Assembly (NCBI RefSeq): GCF_000425705.1
Contig: NZ_AUDY01000008.1
Location: 186,001 to 250,000 of the forward strand
DNA from: Halobacillus kuroshimensis DSM 18393
GTDB taxonomy: Bacteria > Bacillota > Bacilli > Bacillales > Halobacillaceae
Direction: 5' to 3'
Length of the DNA stretch: 64,000 bases
Shown here: positions 7,449 to 15,968 of the stretch, in pieces
How the letters are laid out: each line of letters starts with the position of its first letter
Position numbering within the stretch: the first letter of the stretch is position 1
Notes under the pieces: model-generated
What the model saw: only the letters and a program-made list of their open reading frames with translations
Told to the model about the DNA's origin: nothing
The model's database searches: none
Program-made: the position numbers and the translations under genes

Positions 7449-8156
7449 ATGCGACACGATATACAACCGAATGAGCGCGCTTTTTCAACGAAGGAAGTGG
7501 CTGAAGAAGTAGGGATCGCAACTACTACCGTTCGTCGTTATGGGCAGATTCTTGAACGGAACGGATACGAGTTCTTTAAAGATGGCGACAGGCGGATCTT
7601 CGTCGCCTCGGATATAGAAGCCTTAAAGGAAATCCGCGATACGGACCTCCCACAGGATGAACAGGCAAGAATCGTCGTGGAGGAGCAGAAGGAGAAATTG
7701 AAGGGGTACACAGAAACGGCGCTGACTGTATCGGATACATATTCCTCTGCTCTTGGAAATCCCGGTCAGACCGAGGAACTCCTCAAACTGCTTGCCGGAG
7801 AGCTCGCCGCCTCAAGAGAAATGAATGTCCAGTTGAAGCAGGACATGGCCGAGCTGAAAAACACGGTCTCCCGTCTGCAGCAGGATCACCACGTTATCAG
7901 TTCAGGTGTCGGTAACTTTTCACAGAAAACCCATACGAAGCTTGACCGGATGATGGAAGATCAGAAGCAGCAGTATGAAGAGATGCTGGAGAGAGAAAAA
8001 GAAAAAAGTGATCTGCTTAAAGAGGAACTTCAGACGATGCGTGCCGAACAAAAGCAGGAATGGCAGGCACAGAATGATTTCAACCGCCGTCTGGAAGTCA
8101 CCGTAAAAAACACTAAAGGTCCCTGGGAAAAGCTGTTTTCCCTGTTTCGAAAATAA
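7449..8156 (+). CDS. MerR-like HTH protein with long coiled coil (DUF3967-type)
   Basis: 235 residues. The N-terminus has a winged-helix MerR-type DNA-binding unit (about residues 10-55: FSTKEVAEEVGIATTTVRRY). The middle and C-terminal part is a long charged coiled coil (about 100-215) ending with the basic-aromatic GPWEKLFSLFRK. This resembles the DUF3967/RacA-like chromosome- or plasmid-binding proteins of Bacillaceae. AAAAGGAGG fixes the ATG at 7449. A 55-residue membrane peptide gene follows. It probably binds DNA; a segregation or regulatory role is inference. Confidence 0.75.
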   Translation: MRHDIQPNERAFSTKEVAEEVGIATTTVRRYGQILERNGYEFFKDGDRRIFVASDIEALKEIRDTDLPQDEQARIVVEEQKEKLKGYTETALTVSDTYSSALGNPGQTEELLKLLAGELAASREMNVQLKQDMAELKNTVSRLQQDHHVISSGVGNFSQKTHTKLDRMMEDQKQQYEEMLEREKEKSDLLKEELQTMRAEQKQEWQAQNDFNRRLEVTVKNTKGPWEKLFSLFRK

Positions 8157-8260
8157 ATCGAGCGGGAACGCTCTTTAACGTAAAGAAGGCGCAGCTGTTT
8201 TGTGAAGGTAGAAAGGACGGGCTGGACGTAACGGGTTTTGGACAAAAAAGGGGGATCTCA

Positions 8261-8428
8261 TTGATTGAAAATCTTCTTTGGGGCGGTACACTGCTCCTCG
8301 TCGTAATGTTGATGGTGTTTGTGGACATTAAAAGGGAAGGGCACCACAGAAGCCATCCGAGCCGCCTGCAGATTCCCGAAGACCAGCCGGACCAGAGTAC
8401 GATTAGAAAAGGAAGTACCCGGAACTGA
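8261..8428 (+). CDS. Small single-pass membrane protein
   Basis: A 55-residue frame from the TTG at 8261, preceded by AGGGGGGATC. One membrane segment at about 5-21 (LLWGGTLLLVVMLMVF) is followed by a basic-polar tail (DIKREGHHRSHP...). No family recognised. A weak hairpin with a T run follows near 8447-8482. Confidence 0.55.
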   Translation: MIENLLWGGTLLLVVMLMVFVDIKREGHHRSHPSRLQIPEDQPDQSTIRKGSTRN

Positions 8429-8534
8429 CAAGAAAACCTGTTGAAAAAAGATGCATCTCCCGCTGAGATGTTTCTTTTTTTATGGTCAAGCCCGGTCGAA
8501 AGGTTCGCAGGTCAACACGAAGGATGGTTGTCGA

Positions 8535-9350
8535 ATGGAAGTATTCACGGAGAAAGTGCTTTACATAGCTTTGTTCATTTTAGTCATCCATACCATTGAA
8601 ACGCTGGCGTATGCGGTGCGGATGTCAGGTGCAAGAGTGGGCCGGATCGCCTCAGCTCTTGCCTTGTTTAATTTGATGGTCATCGTTTCACGGATGGCCA
8701 ATATGATGCAGCAGCCATTTACCGGAAGTTTGATTGATGCAGCTCCGGTCGAGAACACACTGGCTTTTGTTGAAGATCAATATCGAATCATCATCGGAGC
8801 GTCAACGGTGGGGACACTGGCCGGGATTGTCCTCCTGCCCACGTTTATTGCTCTTTTTTCCAGAGCCATCGTCCATTTATCCAACAATGGAGGATCTGTT
8901 CCGGTGCTGTTAAAGACGTTTACAACGAAGGATTATTTCAAGAGGGGCCTTCATCTATTCGCGCTTCCAAAACGGAGTTACTTAAAGGGCTTTTCGTTAT
9001 CTAACATTCCGAAGCGCTTGTTTTTTGTCAATATGTTGGTAACGTCCATTTATACGATTGGAGTCCTCTCGGCACTCTATGCAGCGCTTCTGGCTCCGGA
9101 CAGAGCTTCAACAGCGATCATGGCATCCGGACTCATCAACGGCGTGGCGACCATTCTGCTTGTCGTATTTGTAGATCCGAAAATTTCAGTGATGGCGGAT
9201 GATGTCATCCAAAAGCGCGGAAGCTACAGCCAGCTGAAGAACGTATCCCTGCTTATGATTACGTCACGGCTGCTTGGAACACTTCTTGCTCAGCTGCTGT
9301 TCATACCGGGAGCTCATTACATCGCCTGGTTTACGAAGTTTATCGTTTAA
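8535..9350 (+). CDS. amj: Lipid II flippase, Amj family
   Basis: 271 residues, all membrane, with about six segments. It matches the Amj (YdaH) family: an N-terminal IHTIETLAYAVRMSGARVG with charged residues within the first hairpin, FNLMVIVSRMANMMQQP, and a central soluble stretch (KTFTTKDYFKRG). In B. subtilis Amj is the alternative flippase that moves the peptidoglycan precursor lipid II across the membrane when MurJ is absent or inhibited, and is induced by envelope stress. The start at 8535 has AAGGATGG upstream; the longer frame from 8451 has none. Confidence 0.85.
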   Translation: MEVFTEKVLYIALFILVIHTIETLAYAVRMSGARVGRIASALALFNLMVIVSRMANMMQQPFTGSLIDAAPVENTLAFVEDQYRIIIGASTVGTLAGIVLLPTFIALFSRAIVHLSNNGGSVPVLLKTFTTKDYFKRGLHLFALPKRSYLKGFSLSNIPKRLFFVNMLVTSIYTIGVLSALYAALLAPDRASTAIMASGLINGVATILLVVFVDPKISVMADDVIQKRGSYSQLKNVSLLMITSRLLGTLLAQLLFIPGAHYIAWFTKFIV

Positions 9351-9368
9351 TGAAAAGGAGAGAAGTGG

Positions 9369-9812
9369 ATGATGTTTACGTTTGTTCCTTTGACCATGGA
9401 CCTGGTGGATGAGATTGGTGCTTGGGATTACGAAGGGTTCGTTGAACAGGTAATCATGACCCCTTATTATGAATCGTACAACGGCGACGGAATACTGAAG
9501 GGCCCTGGCGGCTGTGATGGTTATGCCGCTCTTTTCGATGGAAAAACGGTGGGGTTGTTCGAATTTACTAAAAAGAAGGATTTCCTGGAAATCGGACTCG
9601 CCCTGAAGCCTGAGTGGATCGGGCGGGGATTCGGAGAGACCTTCATCCGTGAAGGGATCGCTTTTGGTGTTCCACAGTATGAGGGGATTTGTTCAATTAT
9701 CCTCACTGTTTCCGTGGAAAATGAACCCGCAGTGACGGTCTATAAGAAAGCAGGTTTTTCCATTGTACGTGAAGAGGCCGGGGAAGTGGAGATGGAAAAG
9801 TTTATAAAATAA
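9369..9812 (+). CDS. GNAT family N-acetyltransferase
   Basis: 147 residues of GNAT fold: the acetyl-CoA-binding motif A is IGRGFGETFIREG (about residues 84-96), followed by VENEPAVTVYKKAGF, the usual Asn and C-terminal strand region. The substrate is unknown. AAAAGGAGAG precedes two adjacent ATGs (9369, 9372). It lies 18 bases after amj and may be cotranscribed with it. Confidence 0.85.
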   Translation: MMFTFVPLTMDLVDEIGAWDYEGFVEQVIMTPYYESYNGDGILKGPGGCDGYAALFDGKTVGLFEFTKKKDFLEIGLALKPEWIGRGFGETFIREGIAFGVPQYEGICSIILTVSVENEPAVTVYKKAGFSIVREEAGEVEMEKFIK

Positions 9813-9830
9813 AACCCGCTTGTCGTGTGG

Positions 9831-9965
9831 GGGATCACGTTCCGCTAATCGGTGGATGCTTGCCGCGGGCACGGCTTCAGCTAACTTGGGCAGGAAAAGC
9901 ATCTGCCCAAGTGGATCTTCAGCTCGTGTTGGTCCCGCAGGCGTCACCACCGAACGCTCCTCGTG
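9831..9965. repeat. Interspersed intergenic repeat element
   Basis: A GC-rich noncoding block with an internal hairpin (ACTTGGGCAG pairing with CTGCCCAAGT). Its last 29 bases (9935-9963) are identical to 43805-43833, beginning CCGCAGGCGTCACCACCG. It resembles a dispersed repeat commonly seen between genes in Bacillaceae (recollection). Confidence 0.6.
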
Positions 9966-9983
9966 ACAGTCACATAGTGAGTT

Positions 9984-10030
9984 GATAAAAAGGCCGGTCT
10001 TCTGTTGAACAGAAGACCGGCCTTTTTATC
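9984..10030. terminator. Bidirectional terminator
   Basis: A 20-bp perfect inverted repeat (GATAAAAAGGCCGGTCTTCT, 9984-10003 with 10011-10030) with A and T runs on its outer ends, so it can work in either direction. Confidence 0.85.
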
Positions 10031-10225
10031 ATGCCCCATAAGGAATGACATTTGCTCCCATAAGAACCTTGTATCACAGGATAACATGCCGGATGTCTCA
10101 CGATAGGGAATTCAAAAACATTTCGTATAAAGGTATGGTGTACGCATGCCTGCAAGAACGGGAAATGTGCAACCTTCACACAGCCGGAGATGGGCGAAGG
10201 AGAGCCTTTTTTGATTCCGGGAGGT

Positions 10226-10343
10226 GCGAAGACTGTTCCACTCCTGCGGAAAAACGAGCGGCCGAGACCCCACAGGGTGGTTTTCCCGAGGAGGCTCGGA
10301 CGTTCGTCCGCGGAAAGGGAATGGTCTGCGCGCCTGGAGGCAT
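10226..10343. repeat. Bacillaceae intergenic repeat (GC-rich, imperfect palindrome)
   Basis: From GAAGACTGTTCCACTCCTGCGG through CCGAGACCCCAC, GAGGAGGCTCGGACG and CCGCGGAAAGGGAATGGTCT. The ends are inverted relative to each other, and the block matches from memory a widespread noncoding repeat in Halobacillus/Bacillus genomes. Open frames across it (10045-10356, 10176-10361) are artefacts of its GC content. Confidence 0.55.
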
Positions 10344-10399
10344 TAGAAAAACATGAGGCATTTCTATAAGCTGACGCAGTTCATTATGAACCGGGTTTT

Positions 10400-11653
10400 T
10401 TACTGCATCTGTTGTTCGTGCAGGTGGAGCTTGGTTTCTTTCGGTTTCGTTTCGGCGATGATTTTTCCTCTGCGGATCGACCAGCGGACAGCGGCCTGTT
10501 GTCGGACGGCTTCATATTCATCAGCCGCATCCAAAACGATCAGGTTGGCAGGTCTTCCTGGGTGAATGCCGTAGTTCTCATCCAGATTGAGAATGTCGGC
10601 ACTGTTCTGAGTGATGAAATCCATCCCCCGGACAATCTGGTCATAGCCCGTCAGGTGGGAAAGGTGCAGTCCCATATGAAGCACTTGAAGCATATTTCCT
10701 GTTCCGAGTGGATACCACGGATCGAAAATATCATCATGTCCGAATCCGACATTGATTCCAGCTTCTTGAAGCTCCTTGACTCTTGTCAGTCCCCGTCGTT
10801 TCGGATAGCTGTCAAACCTTCCCTGCAGGTGGATGTTGACGAGCGGATTGGCGATGATATGAATGCCGGAGAGCTTGAGCACACGGAACAACTTCGATGT
10901 ATAGGCGTCGTTGTAGGAGCCCATCGCTGTCGTATGACTGGCCGTGACTTTATGACCGATGCCGCGCTCAAGGGCTTCAGTCGCCACCACTTCGACAAAC
11001 CGTGACTGTTCATCGTCGATTTCATCACAGTGGACATCGACGAACCTGTCATATTTTTCTGCGAGATCAAAAGCGATTTTTAACGACTGAACGCCATACT
11101 CTCTTGTGAATTCGAAGTGGGGGATGGCTCCGACGCCGTCCGCACCTAACTGCAGCGCTTCTTCAAGGAGTCCGGCTCCGTTTTTATACGAAAGGATGCC
11201 TTCCTGTGGAAATGCGACAAGCTGAAGGTCCACAAAAGGCTTCATTTCCTGCTTTACTTCAAGCAGCGCCTTCAAGGCGGTCAGGTCAGGGTCTGTCACA
11301 TCGACATGTGTTCGTACGTGCTGGATGCCATTGGCGATCTGCATGGAGAGCGCCTGTTCCGCCCTTGATTTGACATCCACATGAGTCAGCTTTTCTTTTC
11401 TCTCCGACCAGCGCTGGATGCCCTCAAAAAGGGTGCCGCTGTGGTTCCAGTCCGGATCTCCGGCTGTCATTGTTGTATCCAGGTGGATATGCGGCTCTAC
11501 AAATGGGGGGAGGACAAGGTTCCCACCTGCATCCAGGGTCTCGCCATCATAGTCATTCCCAGCGTCCTGAGTAACGGATGTAATTCGTTCGTCATCTATT
11601 TTTATTGTCCAGCTTCCATCTTTACCCCTTAATCGTGCATTGGTGATGATCAT
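10400..11653 (-). CDS. codA: Cytosine deaminase
   Basis: 417 residues of the metal-dependent amidohydrolase superfamily. The HxH metal site is EPHIHLDTT (about residue 54), with the second-shell HCDEIDDEQ (about 205) and the catalytic [15 protein letters not shown] (about 305), all diagnostic of CodA-type cytosine deaminase. It converts cytosine to uracil and ammonia in the cytoplasm. It overlaps codB by four bases and is the distal gene of that operon, so the same attenuator controls it. Uracil then enters pyrimidine salvage. Confidence 0.92.
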   Translation of the reverse strand: MIITNARLRGKDGSWTIKIDDERITSVTQDAGNDYDGETLDAGGNLVLPPFVEPHIHLDTTMTAGDPDWNHSGTLFEGIQRWSERKEKLTHVDVKSRAEQALSMQIANGIQHVRTHVDVTDPDLTALKALLEVKQEMKPFVDLQLVAFPQEGILSYKNGAGLLEEALQLGADGVGAIPHFEFTREYGVQSLKIAFDLAEKYDRFVDVHCDEIDDEQSRFVEVVATEALERGIGHKVTASHTTAMGSYNDAYTSKLFRVLKLSGIHIIANPLVNIHLQGRFDSYPKRRGLTRVKELQEAGINVGFGHDDIFDPWYPLGTGNMLQVLHMGLHLSHLTGYDQIVRGMDFITQNSADILNLDENYGIHPGRPANLIVLDAADEYEAVRQQAAVRWSIRRGKIIAETKPKETKLHLHEQQMQ

Positions 11654-12894
11654 ATAACCTCTCCTTTATTCTCTTTCATATCATGTGTGGCGGCTTTCTG
11701 TGTCAGTTTTGTTAGGAGGATGTAGACAAGCGCTGCCCCGGCAAGAGCGTTGACAGGTGCCATTCCCGGAACGAACTGGGAGGCAGCCACACCGGCTGCC
11801 CAGGCGGCAAGCCCCTGCCAGCGAAAGTTTTTCAATGGTGTATCCTGATACGCCTGCTTCCGGTAGTTCAGGAAGTAATCAGCAAGCAGCACGGCACCAA
11901 TCGGCGGCAGGGCTGTTCCCAGGACTGTCAGCCAGCTGACGAAGTTGTTATACAGCCACATCGCAAGCAGTGTCCCGACTACTCCGTTGAAAATAACCAC
12001 TTTGTTTTTCGTGATTTTCGTAATGCTTGAAAAACCGAGTCCAGATGCGTAGAGGGCGTTGTCGTTGGTTGTCCAGATGTTCAAACCGAGAACGAGGATG
12101 GCCGGAATGATCAGCCCCTGCGTGAACATCACTTCAGAAATGTCCGCCTTGCCTGTAGCCATCGCTCCGACTGCCCCGAACAGGAACATGAGCGAGTTTC
12201 CGATGAAAAAGGCAGCCACAGTACTGATGACGGCCGATTTCTTTGTTTTCGAAAACCGGGTGAAATCTGGTGTCAGCGTCCCGGCGCTGATAAAGGATCC
12301 GATGCAGATGGTTAAGGCAGCCGTCAGACCTATCGATTGTTCCGGTGTGTGCTGCCAAAGACTGTCCATCCCTCCCATATCCTTCGTTGCCTGGAACACA
12401 GAAAAGCTTCCCAGCACAGTAATCATCGGCACAGCGATAAAGCTGAGCAGCATAAGGGCTTTCATTCCGAAAAAGGCGGTTGCTGTCATAAGAAGGCCGG
12501 CACCGGCAATCAACCAGACCATATCAAGGCCTGTTGCCTGATGTACCGGGAGGGCGAACATGACAACACCGACACCGAACCACCCGACCTGTGTTCCTCC
12601 AAGGAGAAACGAAGCCAGGTATGAACCTTTTTCTCCAAACGCCCAACGGCTCAACAGGTGTGTGGAAAGCCCGGTTTTGGCGGAAATATAAGCGAGCCCG
12701 CCGGTATAGGCTCCTAATATCAGATTTCCAAGCAGAACAATCATTAAAAACTGTGGAAAGGTCAACCCCATTCCGAGCGTCCCTCCGGACCACATGCTCG
12801 CCGAAAAGAACGTCAATCCCATCATGACCATCAGCATTTTCCAAAACCCCTGCCGTTCCGACTGCGGGACGGCGGTTAATGCATAATCCTTCAT
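11650..12894 (-). CDS. codB: Cytosine permease
   Basis: 414 residues and about 12 membrane segments, NCS1 family. Recognisable are [18 protein letters not shown] early, [18 protein letters not shown], and [20 protein letters not shown] in the middle, typical of CodB. It imports cytosine with a cation for the coupled deaminase. GGAGGAATGAT precedes the ATG at 12894. The leader upstream holds a promoter, a PyrR-type loop and an attenuator, so expression should fall when UMP/UTP is plentiful. Confidence 0.92.
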   Translation of the reverse strand: MKDYALTAVPQSERQGFWKMLMVMMGLTFFSASMWSGGTLGMGLTFPQFLMIVLLGNLILGAYTGGLAYISAKTGLSTHLLSRWAFGEKGSYLASFLLGGTQVGWFGVGVVMFALPVHQATGLDMVWLIAGAGLLMTATAFFGMKALMLLSFIAVPMITVLGSFSVFQATKDMGGMDSLWQHTPEQSIGLTAALTICIGSFISAGTLTPDFTRFSKTKKSAVISTVAAFFIGNSLMFLFGAVGAMATGKADISEVMFTQGLIIPAILVLGLNIWTTNDNALYASGLGFSSITKITKNKVVIFNGVVGTLLAMWLYNNFVSWLTVLGTALPPIGAVLLADYFLNYRKQAYQDTPLKNFRWQGLAAWAAGVAASQFVPGMAPVNALAGAALVYILLTKLTQKAATHDMKENKGEVI

Positions 12895-12959
12895 ATATCA
12901 TTCCTCCAGTATCTTTGTGTAAGACACTGGTACCAGGGAGCGGAAGGGTTCAGGAAACG

Positions 12960-12994
12960 AAAAAAGGCTTCCTGCCGTTTCCGACAAGAAGCCT
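12960..12994 (-). terminator. Attenuator terminator in the codBA leader
   Basis: On the minus strand a 13-bp stem (12994-12982 with 12977-12965, two G-U pairs) closes on a GAAA tetraloop and is followed by TTTTTTC. Its 5' arm contains GGCTTCT, complementary to AGAAGCC farther upstream (near 13026-13034), which gives a competing antiterminator. Confidence 0.8.
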
Positions 12995-13068
12995 CCCAAA
13001 CGCCATCAGAAAGAAGGGGCGTCTGCCGGCTTCTCTGGTGGTCGTTTCCTATACGCGCTGTCCTTGTC

Positions 13069-13082
13069 AGCCTCACGGGACT
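13069..13082 (-). promoter_or_regulatory. PyrR-binding loop (anti-antiterminator motif)
   Basis: The minus strand reads AGTCCCGTGAGGCT, an exact match to the PyrR RNA consensus ARUCCNGNGAGGYU, followed by GACAAGGAC, which can close the hairpin. In Bacillus, PyrR with UMP binds this loop and favours the downstream terminator. Position between promoter and terminator fits. Confidence 0.85.
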
Positions 13083-13113
13083 GAATTAAAGGTACCAGTA
13101 TGATATTGCGTTC

Positions 13114-13142
13114 ATTATGCCGCTATCCTTCTGCTTTGTCAA
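13114..13142 (-). promoter_or_regulatory. codBA promoter (sigma A)
   Basis: On the minus strand, TTGACA (13142-13137), a 17-base spacer and CATAAT (13119-13114). It lies upstream of the PyrR loop, giving a leader of about 215 bases. Confidence 0.8.
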
Positions 13143-13165
13143 CATCATTTTCTTAACTTTTCAAC

Positions 13166-13179
13166 TTCAAGCGCTTTCA
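13166..13179. promoter_or_regulatory. Candidate cre box between codB and the DUF2332 gene
   Basis: TTCAAGCGCTTTCA matches 12 of 14 positions of the idealised cre TGAAAGCGCTTTCA. It is placed upstream of both divergent transcripts. Confidence 0.3.
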
Positions 13180-13248
13180 TGAAAAAAGCAGGTGTGACCT
13201 TATGCTAAGATAGTATAAAAGAGTGATAAGGAAGAAAGGAGAAGATCT

Positions 13249-14295
13249 ATGTCATCCATGTCTGAACGTTTCTATAAATTTGCTGATCAGGAGTGTGGCG
13301 GGTCAAGCCCTCTTTACCAGCATCTGGCTCAACAGATCGCTGAAGACAAAGAGATCCTTCAGCTTGCCGAACAGGCTGCGGAAGAACAGCCTGTACCCAA
13401 CCTGCTGTTCGGAGCTGTGCATTACCTTTTAATGGTAGAAAACGAGCATTCACTGCACTCATTTTATCCGACCTTTACGAGTATTCCCAAGCCGGAGGAG
13501 CAGGCTTATTCAGCCTTCAAGGACTTTGTCGCTACGTATAAAGATGAGATCCAAACGCTTATGCAGGAAAAACGTGTGCAGACGAATGAAGTACGTCGGT
13601 GTGCCTACCTATACCCTGTCTTCTGCCACATCGCAGCCCGTACGAACTGTCCGCTCGGCCTGATTGAAATCGGCACGAGTGCGGGACTGCAGCTACTTGT
13701 AGACCGTTATTCTTACAGCTATGGCAGGGATACAATTTATGGTTCCGCCCGGTCCCAGCTGCATCTTTCATCACAGATCCGTCATGGAACGCTCCCGTCT
13801 TTCCTACAGCGGCCTCCGTCCATATCAACAAAAATTGGTGTGGATCTCCACATTTGTGATGTGACGAACGAGGAGACGATGATGTGGTTGAAGGCGCTCA
13901 TCTGGCCGGAACACAAAGAAAGACGTGAAAATCTGGAACAAGCGGTGCAGGAGCTCCGGCTGAATCCGCCGGACTTTTTTGAAGGAGATGGCGTGGATGT
14001 CCTTCCGAAGCTTGCCAGGCGTGTTCCAGTAGAGGAGACGCTGTGCATTTTTCATACCCACGTCGCCAATCAGATGCCGGAAGATGGAAAACAGCTTCTT
14101 CATAAACGCCTTTTGAATATCAGCAGTACCCGCCCTGTGTTTCATATCTATAACAATATGAGGGATGAAAATCTTCATATGGATGTTTATGAGAACGGGA
14201 GAATTGAAACCCATACCATTGGAGCGACAGACGGCCACGGCCGCTGGTTCGACTGGTTTCTTGAAGAACCCGTTCCAGAAAGGACAAAACAATGA
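13249..14295 (+). CDS. DUF2332 family protein
   Basis: 348 residues. The pattern FADQECGGSSPLYQHLA at the N-terminus, NLLFGAVHYLLM, and LIEIGTSAGLQLLVDRY in the middle are DUF2332 hallmarks. The glycine-rich IEIGTSAG resembles a SAM-binding motif I, so a methyltransferase-like fold is plausible, but no activity is established to my knowledge. GAAAGGAG precedes the ATG. The next gene starts inside its last codons (ATGA overlap), so the two are cotranscribed. Confidence 0.85.
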   Translation: MSSMSERFYKFADQECGGSSPLYQHLAQQIAEDKEILQLAEQAAEEQPVPNLLFGAVHYLLMVENEHSLHSFYPTFTSIPKPEEQAYSAFKDFVATYKDEIQTLMQEKRVQTNEVRRCAYLYPVFCHIAARTNCPLGLIEIGTSAGLQLLVDRYSYSYGRDTIYGSARSQLHLSSQIRHGTLPSFLQRPPSISTKIGVDLHICDVTNEETMMWLKALIWPEHKERRENLEQAVQELRLNPPDFFEGDGVDVLPKLARRVPVEETLCIFHTHVANQMPEDGKQLLHKRLLNISSTRPVFHIYNNMRDENLHMDVYENGRIETHTIGATDGHGRWFDWFLEEPVPERTKQ

Positions 14296-14822
14296 CGACG
14301 ACTTTTGATAGGTTAACGGTTCCTACGGAGGAGCACGTCGCGGCCTTCAACCGCTGGAACAATGATGAGGAGCTGATCCCGCTGATTCGTCCCAACAAAA
14401 ACGCCGAAGAGCTGTCCGGCAGAAGCTCTATGACACTGGCAGATTTAGAAAAACGACTGAGCGACCATACGATTTTTCTGATCTATGAGGATGGAAAGCT
14501 TGTCGGCGAGATGAATTACATGATTGATCCACCGCACCTTTTCAACAAAGAACCCCGGTCGGCATGGATTGGCATTACCATTGGTGAACCTGAGGGGCGC
14601 GGGAAGGGGATTGGTGCCCTCGCCATGACTTACATCGAGGGGAAAATCAAGGAAGCCGGGTTGAAAAGGATTGAACTTGGTGTATTTGAATACAACACAA
14701 GAGCCCGGCGTCTGTATGAAAAAATGGGCTACCGTCAACTGACCCAGAAGGCTGACTTCACGTACTGGCAGGGACGGATGTGGGCAGACGTGCGGATGGA
14801 GAAGCAGATCATTCATATATAA
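14292..14822 (+). CDS. GNAT family N-acetyltransferase
   Basis: 176 residues with motif A EGRGKGIGALAMTYIEG (about residues 97-113) and the motif B segment NTRARRLYEKMGY. This is the RimJ/RimL-like subgroup that acetylates protein N-termini or small amines; the substrate is unknown. It overlaps the DUF2332 gene by four bases. Confidence 0.88.
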   Translation: MTTTFDRLTVPTEEHVAAFNRWNNDEELIPLIRPNKNAEELSGRSSMTLADLEKRLSDHTIFLIYEDGKLVGEMNYMIDPPHLFNKEPRSAWIGITIGEPEGRGKGIGALAMTYIEGKIKEAGLKRIELGVFEYNTRARRLYEKMGYRQLTQKADFTYWQGRMWADVRMEKQIIHI

Positions 14823-14831
14823 GAGAGATGG

Positions 14832-14863
14832 AGAAAGGAGCGGCCTGTCGGCAGCTCCTTTTC
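14832..14863. terminator. Bidirectional terminator between convergent genes
   Basis: GAAAGGAGC pairs with GCTCCTTTTC around a 12-base loop, with T-rich sequence on the plus strand. It separates the GNAT gene from the convergent small membrane gene. Confidence 0.65.
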
Positions 14864-15045
14864 TATATCTCACTCTTCTGTTTCTTTGAAAAAAACGTGT
14901 ACACAACATAAGCGATAACAGCCACGACCCCGATGTTTTTGAACGTCGTATATCCAATGTCACCTTGAACGATCTCAAACACAATAAACCCAAGTATAAC
15001 CAAGCCTCCGAGCGCTATAAGGATGGCTTTCGTCTTCTTTTTCAT
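14863..15045 (-). CDS. Small membrane protein, unknown function
   Basis: 60 residues with two hydrophobic segments (about 7-25 and 34-50) and basic ends (MKKKTK, SKKQKSEI). GGGAGGATGCT precedes the ATG. No family recognised. Confidence 0.65.
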   Translation of the reverse strand: MKKKTKAILIALGGLVILGFIVFEIVQGDIGYTTFKNIGVVAVIAYVVYTFFSKKQKSEI

Positions 15046-15235
15046 AGCATCCTCCCTTTCCTTTTATTCTCCACTACCCTTTCTGATGAGTGGTAAACAG
15101 AAATTGGAAAACGGGGAATATCCGTTCTTATGGAAACCTTCCCTGTCAATTTGTGATTTTTCTGAAAAAAGGATTGCCAGGATGTGCAGAATTTGGCATA
15201 ATTATTCTCGTCATTACTATTCAGGGGGTGGAAGG

Positions 15236-15469
15236 ATGGAACAGGTAGTAGCCATTTGGAAAGACGAGAAAAATGGGCTCGGCATTATTGAGGTGAAAGA
15301 TCAAGTGTTTGGTTCATCATTTCACCCGGTCTGTTATCAGAAAGAAAGCGAAGGAAACTACTCCATTATCAATGGGTTGTGGTATACGACCTATCACGGT
15401 GCACGCCAGTATTTCCGTGCGAAAACAAACCCTTATAGTGGATACGGGCGTATGCGCAAAATCCAGTAG
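15236..15469 (+). CDS. Hypothetical small soluble protein
   Basis: 77 residues beginning MEQVVAIWKDEKNG and ending in an aromatic- and basic-rich stretch (ARQYFRAKTNPYSGYGRMRK). GGGGGTGGAAGG precedes the ATG at 15236; the frame continues 5' but has no start signal there. No family recognised. A terminator lies at 15696. Confidence 0.6.
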   Translation: MEQVVAIWKDEKNGLGIIEVKDQVFGSSFHPVCYQKESEGNYSIINGLWYTTYHGARQYFRAKTNPYSGYGRMRKIQ

Positions 15470-15695
15470 CTCATCCTTTAGGGAGGCAAAGCTGTGAAGG
15501 GTAACACAAGGAAACTTCTGCCCAGCAGGTGGACAAGTTCAGGTGCCTCTAGGGTCCTGCATATCACAAAAGTCCCTTTGAAGAAGTTTTCTTACCTGAA
15601 TCAGGATATCCATAATCAACGATACAGGCCTCGGCTTTTTTTGCAGATTCATGGAATGATACGTGGCAGCACCCTCATGTATTTGATTTTGAACG
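15470..15695. other. Short stretch without a supported gene
   Basis: A GTG-started frame at 15494-15757 has no conserved look and crosses the strong terminator at 15696-15723, so I do not accept it. Confidence 0.4.
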
Positions 15696-15723
15696 AACCC
15701 CGGAGACTTCTCCGGGGTTTTTG
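15696..15723 (+). terminator. Rho-independent terminator
   Basis: AACCCCGGA (15696-15704) pairs with TCCGGGGTT (15711-15719), followed by TTTTG. Confidence 0.85.
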
Positions 15724-15885
15724 TTATGAATATAAAGACCTAAGACATTTGTTTTAAATCTATGAAAATAGTTAAAAATGGTAGAAAAAACGATGTATCC
15801 ATTGATTTTTTGTTCGTTATAAAGGAAAACGCGGCAAAATAAGACTTTTCTATTTGAAAAAAGCATTTTATAATGAACACAATCA

Positions 15886-15899
15886 TTCGTTAAAACGAA
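15886..15899. promoter_or_regulatory. Palindromic operator-like site upstream of the glycosyltransferase
   Basis: TTCGTT-AA-AACGAA is a perfect inverted repeat just downstream of a TATAAT at about 15870. Another GTTCGTT lies near 15809. It is positioned where a repressor of the exopolysaccharide genes could bind; the regulator is unknown. Confidence 0.35.
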
Positions 15900-15968
15900 C
15901 AAATAGAACGAGTTGTTCTGCTGAGACTGTCATACAGGACTGCGGAACGAACCAATGGAGGTAATCGA

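Noticed and set aside
10045-10361. Overlapping frames on both strands
   Set aside because: They lie within the GC-rich intergenic repeat at 10226-10343, whose lack of stops creates open frames by chance.
15494-15757. An 87-codon GTG frame
   Set aside because: It reads through the strong terminator at 15696-15723 and has no family resemblance.
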